Assembly: GCA_032718475.1 (NCBI GenBank)
Contig: JAUCBJ010007042.1
Span: 1-64,000, forward strand
Origin: Nemertoderma westbladi
Lineage: Eukaryota > Xenacoelomorpha > Nemertodermatida > Nemertodermatidae
Length of the DNA stretch: 64,000 nucleotides
Direction of reading: 5' to 3'
A model generated the notes under the pieces. The model was given only the letters and a program-made list of their open reading frames with translations, was not told the DNA's origin and did no database searches. Made by a program: the position numbers and the translations under genes. Shown piece by piece: positions 21,295 to 30,662 of this stretch (position 1 is its first letter; the number at the start of each line of letters is the position of its first letter).

Positions 21295-22440
21295 ATTCAC
21301 ATCTTCACACATTCCCATCAATCTTCCCACCTTCCTACAATCCCATGAACCTTCCCATCTTCCCACCCAGCCACCATCCCACATTCCCATCCACCTCCCC
21401 ACATTCCCATCATCCTACATTCCCATCCACCTTCCCACATTCCCATCCACCTTCCCATTTTCCTACATTCCCATCAATCTTCCCACCTTCCTACAATCCC
21501 ATGAACCTTCCCATCTTCCCACCCAGCCACCATCTCACATTCCCATCCACCTTCCCACATTCCCATCTTCCCACATTCCCTCCCACATTTCCACATTCCC
21601 ATCTTCCCACATTCCCATCCACCTTCCCAAATTGTCATCTTCTCACATTTCCATCTTCCTACATTCTCACCCACCTCCCCATCTTCCTACATTCCCATCC
21701 ACTTTCCCACATTCCCATTTTCCTACATTCCCATCCACCTTCCCACATTCCCATCTTCCCACATTCCCTCCCATATTTCCACATTCCCATCTTCCCACAT
21801 TCCCATCCACCTTCCCAAATTGTCATCTTCTCACATTTCCATCTTCCTACATTCTCACCCACCTCCCCATCTTCCTACATTCCCATCCACCTTCCCATCT
21901 TCCTACATTCCCATCCACCTTCCCACATTCTGATCTCCCCACATTCCCATCCACCTTCCGAAATTCCCATCCACCTTCCCACATTCCCATCTTCCTACAT
22001 TCCCATCCACCTTCCCACATTCCCGCATTCCTCATTCCCACCCACCTTCCCACATTCCCATCCACCTTCCCACATTCCCATCTTCCTACATTCCAATCCG
22101 CCTTTCTATCTTCCCACATTCCCATCCACCTCCCCATATTTCCACATTCCCATCCACCTTCCCACATTCTCATCTTCCTACATTCCCATCTACCTTCCCA
22201 CATCCCCATCTTCCCACATTCCTATCTTCCCACATTCCCATCTTCCCACATTCCCGTATCCCTCATTCCCACCCACCTTCCCATCTACCTTCCCACATTC
22301 CCCTCTTCCTACATTTCCACCTTCCTACATTCCCATCTTCCCATCCACCTTCCTACATTCCCATCTTCACACATTCCCATCTTCCCACCCACCCATCTTC
22401 CCACCCACCTTCCCTTCCCTCCCATCCACCTTCTCACTCA
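21295..22440 (+). repeat. C-rich minisatellite, right foldback arm
   Basis: Tandem cccatccaccttcccacatt and cccatcttcctacatt motifs form the reverse complement of the 19628-20094 arm. Larger duplicated blocks are visible: the stretch starting at 21659 with attctcacccacctcc recurs about 190 bp later. Long Pro/Ser/His frames (up to 406 codons) arise from the repeat and have no gene-like start or domain. Confidence 0.9.
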
Positions 22441-22513
22441 ACGTCCGACCGACTGATCGGCCCATGTGAAGAATACCAGACTTTCTACCGTTATATTTCA
22501 CTTTGCAGTTACC

Positions 22514-22694
22514 CCCATGTGAAGAATACCAGACTGAATTTAACCAAAACAATAAACGAATTAGTATATGTACAGGTTATAAGACAGAAATAAGCGTTAT
22601 AAAACACTTAATAAAGATAAATAAAAAATCTTCATATATAAAATTCCAATAAAAAGTCGACCGAAAAGTGAAATCCTGGTATTATTCACATGGG
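22514..22694. mobile_element. 181-bp MITE-like inverted-repeat element
   Basis: Terminal repeats cccatgtgaagaataccag and ctggtattattcacatggg match at 18 of 19 positions. It belongs to the same cccatgtgaag family as the ends of the enclosing foldback element. A partial left end also occurs at 22460. No coding capacity. Confidence 0.5.
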
Positions 22695-22765
22695 CGGACT
22701 GATCAACAGACCATCCCCCCTCAAAAAAAGAGGACTTCGCGCAGCACGTGAATACCAAAACACCC

Positions 22766-22904
22766 CCCATGTGAAGTTTCCCAGACTGTTTGGGAAGATG
22801 GTCGAAAATACGAAAGTTGCCTAATGATAGTGAATGGGCCAAATTCCTTTTCGATGTGTTTTTTTTTTCGCTGGGAATGGGAATCCTGGGAAACTTCACA
22901 TGGG
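22766..22904. mobile_element. 139-bp MITE-like inverted-repeat element
   Basis: Perfect 19-bp terminal repeats (cccatgtgaagtttcccag and its reverse complement) bound 139 bp. The right terminus is shared with the large foldback element. It may therefore be a small family member or simply the right terminal module of the large one. Confidence 0.55.
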
Positions 22905-22914
22905 CGAATACAAA

Positions 22915-23811
22915 AATACGCTCCCTCAAGAATCTAATTTAGAAATCAAATAACCACAACATAATTATTCCCTTCCCCTTCCCTAACCGCAATACCCCAT
23001 TGCGATCTACAACCAATATCACGGCTTCCCCAATCCGGTCACCTTTCCATTCACCTACAAACTGCAATATTACCAGCTTCCCTGCAAGCTACCACTGTCC
23101 AATAAGGGAGCGTCCTATGCAAATACCTCCCTTCCCTCTCATTGGAGCTTCCTGTACAAACATATCCCTTCCTTCTCATTGTATTACCGTCAACGTTTAT
23201 TGATCTCAGTCTGTAACAAGCCAATATCAATTATGTTTTACATTTGTTTAACGTACTTATTGCACAAGAAAGACATTCTGAATAGGTGATAATATAATTA
23301 GTTGTCAACTTCACATGGACACAGAAGATATCGTGTTTAAAAGGGCCACATTTGGATGGATAATAAGGTGGTTCAAAAAATTTTTTTTATATTTTTCCTG
23401 CTCCATAACTATTAATGGATGAGGCTTGACATAAAAAAAAATCATATTAATTTTTTTTTAATTCGATAACTTTTAGACCCTTCTCTCACCTGAAATGTAA
23501 ACAGGGGTTCGTGGAATAAGGCAGCTATTCTAGGCTCTGCTTCTCGGTATCGGACCTACACTGCGCCATTACTTTGATCCCAGAAGTCATCCCAGACCAC
23601 TTGATGGTGAGTAACCAGGATTCTGCGCAGAGTTCATGGGGAAAAATAGGCCTACAATCGTTATGCCAAATTAACAAACGAGGAGTTGTACAATCTCGGT
23701 AACAACGGAGAATTACCCAAGTCAGTACCAACCTGCAGGTACACCTCATGGATGAGATTTTTGCCACTCACTGATTGATAATCATACAAGTAGTAGAGGT
23801 TTGCACGGCTC
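22915..23811. other. Unannotated AT-rich intergenic sequence
   Basis: No gene is recognised. A 67-codon frame (23000-23203, +) and an 80-codon frame (23525-23767, -) lack motifs and convincing starts. A diverged cttcacatgg motif at 23310 resembles the nearby MITE ends. Confidence 0.5.
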
Positions 23812-24092
23812 GGTGACACTTGGACCTCACTGACACCCATTGGGTGTCATATGACACCCATTGGGTGTCATATGACACCCAATTGTCACCCTATGGGTGT
23901 CATTGGCGCAAGACTGTCTGGGTGAACCTCCCAATTAGGCTAATTAAACCCTAATTGACAGGTGTTATCAATTAATTAGTACAATTAAACCCTAATAGGT
24001 GTCTTATGACTCCTAGCTAGGGTTTAATTGATTATCCTAATTAATCCGACTGATTAGCGCCCTGAAAGGCAAAGGGTGTCATAAGTGACACC
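23812..24092. repeat. Palindrome cluster built on tgacaccc / gggtgtca
   Basis: Two adjacent perfect inverted repeats, tgacacccattgggtgtca at 23831-23849 and 23852-23870, are joined by tgtcatatgaca. A further gggtgtca lies at 23895. Outer ends read ggtgacac and gtgacacc. The interior has aattaaaccctaat facing agggtttaatt. The whole segment could fold as a nested hairpin and may be a small MITE, but no clear target-site duplication is seen. Confidence 0.65.
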
Positions 24093-24249
24093 TCAGCTCT
24101 TTTATTTATTAATACTTATTTATTTATATTTAATTTTAAATTAATTAATTAAATTCTATTTTTAGATTTACCAATAATTAGTTTTATATATTACCTTCGA
24201 AATGAGCTCATTGACTTTCATATCGTTATACTTAGCCATAGGGTATACA

Positions 24250-24850
24250 GCTCCCTTACTAATAACTAATTACTCTTATCTATATCCAGACAGCTTTATC
24301 GTTCACCTTTGACCCCCAATAAGCTTTAACCAAGCAACAGGTTATTAATAATAGTTGGATCCAAGCGCCCCGCCCCTCTGGTGACAACCCTGATTACTAA
24401 TTACTCTTACATATAGCCAGCCGTCTGCAGTTCCATAGTCTACCGCTAGAGGGCGTATTATTTGAAAATTAACATCTTCTCTAACTTTGTTATTTACAAT
24501 CCGCTTAGGTTTAAACTCGCTAGGCATCTACTATATCATAGGCTATATCTTTTATGGAGTCGCAGAGTAGTCTTGAAGTTCCACCATCTGCCGCTAGAGG
24601 GTGAAATGTCCCAAAGTGAAAACCTGATCTCATTTGATTGTTTTTAAACCATTTAGGCTGAAACTTGTTAGATATCTACTATGGCATGGGCTATACTTTA
24701 CCGAGGAGGTTGATCGACCCGCAGTTCTCCAGCCTGCCGCTAATGACTCGGATTTAAGACCTGAGGCACTCCTAAAGCCTCGAGTTTTAGGTTTGAGCCA
24801 CAGACTATGCCTCACTGAGGCACAGACTATGCCTCACTGAAATGGACATA
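24250..24850. repeat. Diverged about 148-bp tandem repeats
   Basis: The motif ctaccgctagaggg / ctgccgctagaggg / ctgccgctaatg occurs at about 24440, 24588 and 24735, roughly 148 bp apart. Each of the first two is followed by a related aggctgaaact..gatatctactatggcatgggctat block. Actaattactctta.atatagcca(g) is also doubled (about 24265 and 24393), as is cacagactatgcctcactga (24800-24840). Small frames here have no recognisable product. Confidence 0.6.
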
Positions 24851-26040
24851 TGATGCGATGTCCGATGCTAAGTTTTTGAGATACAAACGATCATAACCAA
24901 ATGTCAGTAAGAGATACTTCCAGTAAACTATATATCAGCTTAAAGCTTATTTCATGATCTACAATCCAGTACTAGTCGTTACTGGGGTACACTTCTTTAT
25001 AGTTTTGTGTTTGGAGGAATGAAAAATGCTACATGTTCGTTTTTATAAATTTATTAGGTGTTGTAACGCTCGTTTTTGAAACATAACTTTTTATTGTGAA
25101 ATGTGTTTGTTTCAAGGTAAGTATTTTCCGAAAGATAATTTTATTGGCTAAAAGTTTGCCAAGTAGTTTGTTAACGTCATTGGAAATGTCCATCTTGTAA
25201 CGCCCTTATTTTTTCTCTAACCTTTCTTCCACAAATAGGATTTATTTAATCTAAAGTTTATCTATACCGCTTCTGAAAGCGCTATCTAATGATATACAAG
25301 GTCAACCTTTCACGTTAACCTAATGAGATTGCTAAGCATGTCCACAGTTGTCCTGCATGTAACGGTACGCATTGTAACGCTGTCTCACTTGTAAAGCATG
25401 CACAGAAAGATGTAACGCAAATAAACTGTTGTTACTGATGAGACATAACGCATGTTTAAACAAGGAAATTTATATGAGACAAAGCATTACCGACGAGACA
25501 TACGTTTTTCTTCCATAACTTTTTTACTATTGGTAGAAATTGAATATTAAATTCGAAATCAGCACGCTAATGGCTTTTAAAATATGTATGGTTTGATAGG
25601 GTTTGAGAATATTTTTTTTTTAAATTTTTTAACCTGGAATTTGGCAATTTTTTGCGTAATCAACCCATTATTATTTTTTCATAGCTCTTGGCTGACTCTA
25701 GTGTACACTAGCTTTGACTCTCCCAGCTATAGTGATAGTATGCAACCTTGGGAGTTAATGCGATGTCTTATGAGTAAAGGCCAAGATATTAGACTTCAGG
25801 TTGCCTCTGTTGATTCACTCTTCTTAACTTTATAAAATAACTCAACCCTTATTTAAAGTTTTAAAAATTATGACTTAGTCGAATAATTTTCCAAAGTATA
25901 TTATAAAAAACATATAATTTCTTGAATAAATAGACTCAATAGTAATAAATATTGTGGGTAAATACATTTATAATACTAATATAATTATTATGGATAAATA
26001 GTCCTAATACTAATATGAAAGGAACTCAAACAAACAAATA
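24851..26040. other. AT-rich sequence, no confident gene
   Basis: The word tgtaacgc recurs several times between 25060 and 25430 without forming a regular array. An 83-codon frame at 25584-25835 (+) contains an acceptor-like ttattttttcatag, but the peptide matches nothing I recognise. No gene is called. Confidence 0.5.
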
Positions 26041-26781
26041 TCAATAGCGTCGTCCTGCGCGGGCATATACTGTACGAGAGTTTTTTATCATAGGTCTTCG
26101 AAAATAAGTAAAAGCTGGTTGATTTACTTTACTTTCATCTTCCTCATTACCCAACTGTTTCTTAATTTTATTCAATTGTTCATTAATTTTCAGTAATTTA
26201 CTTTTGTTTCCCAGAACCTATCTTAATATCTCTTCTCTATTTTCCTCATTTTCTTCCATTTCTTTAATAAATTTCCGCATTTGATTTTTGTTTACTAATA
26301 TTTGCCTCAATATCTGTTCTTTATTTTCATCATTCCACATGTTTAATACGAATGTTTAATAAATTTCTGTAATTTAATTTTACTTCCTAGAACTTGGGTC
26401 AATGTCGCCTCTTTATTTTCTTAATTATTTCCAAGTAATTGTCTCAATATTTCCTCATTATCATCATTTTCATCCTCTTCTTCACTTTCCTGATCTTCAC
26501 TTTCTTCAGCTTCTTCTTCATCACTTTCCTTATTTTATTTCGTCCTCTTCCTGACCTTAACTTTCTTCAACCTCTTTCTGACCTTCACCTTCTTCATCCT
26601 CTTCCCCACCTTTACTTTCTTCATCCTCGTCCTGTTCTTCAATTTCTTCATCCTTTCCATTCTCTTCCTGACCTTCGCTTTCTTCACCCTCTTCTTGACC
26701 TTCACTTTCTTCACCTTCTTCCTGACCTTCACTTTCTTCGTTCTCAACCTCACTCTCTTCAACTTCATCTTCAACTTCAAC
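26041..26781 (-). pseudogene. Decayed Glu-rich repeat protein fragment
   Basis: Reading the - strand from 26781 gives a Glu/Ser-rich stretch (units like EESEGQEEGE). Repeats of an EEILRQxLGNKxKLxKFIK motif follow at least four times, then a basic C-terminus ending TVYARAGRRY with stop at 26041-26043. Internal stops interrupt the repeat (an ILRQLLGNN* and an EILR*VLGNK), and the frame changes near 26345. So this is a broken gene or retrocopy, not an intact exon. The upstream edge ctag|TTGAAG abuts the 22-bp array. I do not recognise the family. Confidence 0.45.
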
Positions 26782-27444
26782 TAGTGGTGTGGACGATGGA
26801 TCCTAGTGGTGTGGACGATGCATTATAGTGGTGTGGACGATGCATCCTAGTGGTGTGGACGATGCATCATAGTGGTGTGGACGATGCATCCTAGTGGTGT
26901 GGACGATGCATCCTAGTGGAGTGGACGATGCATCCTAGTGGTGTGGACGATGCATCATAGTGGTGTGGACGATGCATCATAGTGGTGTGGACGATGCATC
27001 CTAGTGGTGTGGACGATGTATCCTTGTGGTGTGTACAATGTATCCTAGTGGTGTGGACGATGTATCCTAGTGGTGTGGACGATGCATCCTAGTGGTGTGG
27101 ACAATGGATCCTAGTGGTGTGGACAATGGATCCTAGTGGTGTGGACGATGTATCCTAGTGGTGTGGACGATGCATCATAGTGGTGTGGGTGGACGATGCA
27201 TCATAGTGGTGTGGACGATGGATCCTAGTGGTGTGGACGATGAATCCTAGTGGTGTGGACGATGCATCCTAGAGGTGTGGACGATGTAACATAGTGGTGC
27301 CTGTGTGGACGATGGATCCTAGTGGTATGGACGATGCATCCTAGTGGTGTGGACAATGGATCCTAGTGGTGTGGACGATGCATCCTAGAGGTGTGGACGA
27401 TGTAACATAGTGGTGCCTGTGTGGACGATGGATCCTAGTGGTGT
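26782..27444 (+). repeat. 22-bp minisatellite
   Basis: About 30 units of tagtggtgtggacgatgcatcc show substitutions (gcatcc/gcatca/ggatcc/gtatcc) and two insertions (tgcctgtgtgg near 27300 and 27415). The core gatgcatc is a perfect 8-bp palindrome. On the - strand each unit reads cgtccacaccactag, an acceptor-like string directly upstream of the Glu-rich fragment. Confidence 0.93.
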
Positions 27445-28652
27445 AAAAAAAAAAAACATGAAACTTTTGAACGCTCATATCTCAGCTATTTCACAACCAA
27501 ATTCAAATATTTTTACATTTTTGGAATCCTTGCATGGTTAGCTTTCTATTTCTACCAACAAATCGCGATAAGGTTCATGAATAACTGCAGTGTAACTGGT
27601 GAAATATCACTGGAGACACCTTTTTCAAACGCTTGTAGCTAAAGATTGAAAGCAAAGCAAAAATAAAAATTCGGGCTCAGCCAGTAAGGAGGAGGCAGGT
27701 GAAACTAACTCTTGATTATTGAGGCTCTTGGGGCTTTCGTGATAATTGAGGTAAGCGGAGGGGAATACTAGTCACAATTGCCTGGCTCAAATAACATTGG
27801 TTTGTATCAGTTCATGCTGTTTCATAGCCCCCAACGTACGTGAGCTAAATGTTTCCTTATATGTGAGTAAAATTGGTGAAAGTCGGCAAATTAGCGTATT
27901 TCAGTACTATTGTTAGTGACGTGAGTGTGAGCGAATAATTATACATTCCCAAAGAATGTAAACACTGTGCAGTCTCATGTCCACCCGTTGTAATTAGTAT
28001 AAGTCATAACTCTGTGTGGTATTTAAAGCGCAGCACCTGAAAGGAACTGTTGGTATTTCCCTGAAAATAAACATAGTTTTTGGAGATTATATAGTAGAGA
28101 TCAATCGAATAATACAGAGTAACCTACCCCACTCTCGCCGATAGAATTCAGTCTCCCACACACAGTGGGTCATACGCCACGCTAGAGTGGCTTCTACTGT
28201 GGTCATATTTTGTATAGGCTGTCAGACATCATAAGACACGTTAATTAACAGGTTAAACTGTTAAAGGTTTAAAAGCGCGAACATAAACAACCTGTGGTTA
28301 CCTTTATTAAGTTACATAAATTATTATACAATTAATAAATAGAAATAGCTATATTACATAGCGCAGCATTAACAATGTTAATATAAGCACAAATCGCATT
28401 GGTTGCGTTGGTTTTTTCGAGAGGAAACTTTCCTTTTCTCATTTGATACGGCATGTAAAATTGACATTTAGATTGTCATAATGTCAAACATTTTCAAATT
28501 GACATTTTGGCATGTCATAATGTCATTTTCAAATTGACATTTTGATTATGTCGTAATGTCAACATGACATTATGATTATTCTGTATCCTCCACCGTTTCA
28601 CTAACATTACTCACCGTCGTTATAGGAGGGTTATTTTATGATGCCATCACTT
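27445..28652. other. AT-rich intergenic sequence with tgacat-type inverted motifs
   Basis: No gene is recognised. From 28460 to 28580 the words tgacat and atgtca alternate in inverted orientation (for example aattgacatttt and atgtcataatgtca), making a hairpin-prone block. Confidence 0.55.
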
Positions 28653-28680
28653 GGGGGGGGGGGGGGGGGGGGGGGGGGGG
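28653..28680 (+). repeat. 28-nt poly-G tract
   Basis: A run of 28 G. It lies between the two tgacat palindrome blocks; a short frame crossing it is not a gene. Confidence 0.85.
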
Positions 28681-28723
28681 TTGAGCTTGGATTTGGAGTT
28701 GCGATTGGATTTGTGATTGAAAA

Positions 28724-28749
28724 TGACATTTTGACATGTCAAAATGTCA
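28724..28749. repeat. 26-bp perfect palindrome
   Basis: Thirteen bases, tgacattttgaca, are followed directly by their reverse complement, with no spacer. It belongs to the tgacat/atgtca cluster that starts at 28460 on the other side of the poly-G run. Confidence 0.85.
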
Positions 28750-28914
28750 ATTTCACATGTCTAAATACCAATTCGATATGCTGCATTAAATTAGAAAAAA
28801 TAAAGTTTGCTCTCGAAAAAAGTACGTTGGCCTCTTTGGGCCACCGTAATTGGGGTTGTCTAGATATTCGGTTTTGTTTAAAAAAAAACACTTTCAACTA
28901 AAAAGCTCAAAACA

Positions 28915-29080
28915 ACAATTATTATGGAACTCAGTAGGTATTGCTTACAATTATTATGGAACTCAGTAGGTATTGCTTACAATTATTATGGAACTCAGTA
29001 GGTATTGCTTACAATTATTATGGAACTCAGTAGGTATTGCTTACAATTATTATGGAACTCAGTAGGTATTGCTTACAATT
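28915..29080 (+). repeat. 32-bp tandem repeat, five copies
   Basis: Five nearly exact copies of attatggaactcagtaggta plus ttgcttacaatt, at period 32. Sequence from 29081 to 29640 is AT-rich and holds no recognisable gene. Confidence 0.9.
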
Positions 29081-29640
29081 TATTAGCTGTTTAATAATTC
29101 AAAAACGAAAACTTCAGAAACAATCAAAAAGAAAAACCCAAATTATATTCCAACTAAAGTCATATAAAATAGTAATTGGTCGAGACTTCATTGCGATACA
29201 AAATAAATTGTTTATAAATATTATTTTATAATCACAATGAAGAACCACAAACCTCACCAAATAACCCTTAGCTATAACCACGAACTAACCAGACAATGTT
29301 TAAAACTCACCTACCATTATCACCTCAAACTATTTGCTAAATATTTTACCAAAAATTATTCCACTTATTTAGTTATTTAGTTATTTGTTCTGAATATTAT
29401 AAATAATAACAGAAAAATTCGCGATGTGATTAAAAGAGATAAAAATATACCGTCAGATTGAACATTCGAATTTATCTTTATTTGCAAAAATTATCCAATT
29501 TGCAACTGATTATCAACGTGCGTTAATTAATTTACTGTACATTGATAGTATTAATTGTTAATGGTTATATACTTAGGTGAATGAATGGAATGATAGAAAT
29601 CGATTTACGTATGGAGAATAATGAATGACGCGAATTTTTC

Positions 29641-29646
29641 TTTATT
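29641..29646 (-). promoter_or_regulatory. Poly(A) signal for the GRAMD1 gene
   Basis: AATAAA on the - strand lies about 57 bases after the TAA stop at 29703-29705, in the orientation and position expected for the GRAMD1 transcript end. Confidence 0.6.
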
Positions 29647-29702
29647 ATTTACTTAACGTTAACTACAATTATTACACATTGACTCTCTCTGAAGAAATGT
29701 AA

Positions 29703-30662
29703 TTAACTATCGCCGCCCTTACCTACTGAGTGAGTCGGCATAGGTTGTTCTGGTCCAACTGGAGTCTGCACAGGAACTATTCTAGGAGAGGGATCCTCAT
29801 GGCAACCCGATGACGCATCCTTACTAACGCACCTCTCTCGCACATCCTCCTTGCCGCACGTCCCGTCTCCATGACAACCCGTAGACGCCTCCGATTGGTC
29901 GGACTGACCGTATTGCGGACTCCGGACGCTCTCGTAGACTCCCAGCAGACTGTCCCGCAGGTTGTCCACCGCGTGTACAGTACCGGCCAGCGCGGCCGCC
30001 CACCGCTGCCGTTCCGCCTCGTGCAGCGCCATCTCCCGTTCGACTAGCCGAATCAACTCCGCCGGGCTGCCCTCAGGTATCAATTTCCCAAAGTTGACGC
30101 TACGCGGCGCCCCTCCGTCAAACGGGAGTGGATTCATAGCGCCCTCTAGCGAGTGTAAACGGTAAAACAGGAAGAGATTGAACACCACGAGTACGATGAG
30201 AATGCCGGTGAGTATATGAACGTACGTGGAGGGGACCACAGACTGGGCGGTCTGGAGGGGCCGGAGGGTGGATGCAGACTGGGCCCCCCCGCGGGGGTGG
30301 TGGCTGGGACTGGTCTGCACGGACCCGTCGCCCGCCGTAGACGGGAGTGACGAGGTCTGCGAGCCCGCCAGCGTGTAGTTAACCGCGCGATGTCGTCGTC
30401 GGAGTTTAACGGACGATGAACTCGCAGCCGCCACCACACTCGGCTCCGCGCCCTGCCCAACGTCCACCAACCGACGGCCCAACTCTTTGTAATGCTTCAC
30501 CAACTGGGACGACGCGTTCCTCTCGATAAAGCCCTTGACGAAACCCCAGAGATGCTTTCGGTAGCGAATGTCCAAGGAGACTCGACAGCGGCACTGGTTC
30601 GGGCCCGAAACTCGAGTTAGGCAGTAGCGTATAAGTAAGTAGAAACTATCGGAGTGGGGCAC
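29703..30662 (-). CDS. GRAMD1: GRAMD1 last exon: end of ASTER domain, TM anchor, C-tail
   Basis: The exon is 319 codons plus TAA. It starts after the acceptor ccatacag (AG at 30664-30663) with VPHSDSFYLLIRYCLTRV, which aligns with the family VPYHDYFYTxNRYTLTRV. CRCRVSLDIRYRKHLWGFVK completes the ASTER domain. A Ser/Arg-rich linker follows, then a hydrophobic span (HILTGILIVLVVFNLFLFYRL, about 30225-30160) and a helix with ERQRWAAAL resembling family HKWRQIL. Two in-frame 81-bp repeat units extend the open frame upstream, so acceptors at 30745-30744 and 30826-30825 would add 27 or 54 residues. Confidence 0.85.
   Translation of the reverse strand: MPHSDSFYLLIRYCLTRVSGPNQCRCRVSLDIRYRKHLWGFVKGFIERNASSQLVKHYKELGRRLVDVGQGAEPSVVAAASSSSVKLRRRHRAVNYTLAGSQTSSLPSTAGDGSVQTSPSHHPRGGAQSASTLRPLQTAQSVVPSTYVHILTGILIVLVVFNLFLFYRLHSLEGAMNPLPFDGGAPRSVNFGKLIPEGSPAELIRLVEREMALHEAERQRWAAALAGTVHAVDNLRDSLLGVYESVRSPQYGQSDQSEASTGCHGDGTCGKEDVRERCVSKDASSGCHEDPSPRIVPVQTPVGPEQPMPTHSVGKGGDS

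Larger units (their letters stand above)
19565..22906. mobile_element. Foldback-type DNA element with 8-bp target-site duplication
   Basis: The left end reads ggcccatgtgaactttccca and the right end, reverse-complemented, reads cgcccatgtgaagtttccca; 19 of 21 terminal bases match. AATACAAA occurs immediately outside both ends (19557-19564 and 22907-22914), a perfect 8-bp duplication. Inside are a G-rich minisatellite arm (19628-20094), a 67-bp array, and a C-rich arm (21295-22440) that is the inverted counterpart. Sequences ggtcggtcggacg and cgtccgaccgac also mirror each other. No transposase is visible, so mobility would need enzymes in trans. Eight-bp duplications are known for hAT, P and Merlin families; tandem repeats in inverted arms are known from Drosophila FB elements. 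Class assignment is inference. Confidence 0.75.

Noticed and set aside
21236-22469. Pro/Ser/His-rich frames of 374 and 406 codons
   Set aside because: They are translations of the C-rich minisatellite arm; overlapping frames are equally open, and the opposite strand has Trp/Met/Gly frames from the same repeat.
25584-25835. 83-codon frame as an exon
   Set aside because: An acceptor-like string is present, but the peptide is hydrophobic and AT-driven in its first half, matches nothing known to me and has no partner exon.
26535-26780. 81-codon Lys/Val/Arg-rich minus-strand frame
   Set aside because: It is an out-of-frame reading of the Glu/Ser-rich repeat; the neighbouring frame gives the recognisable Glu-rich pattern.
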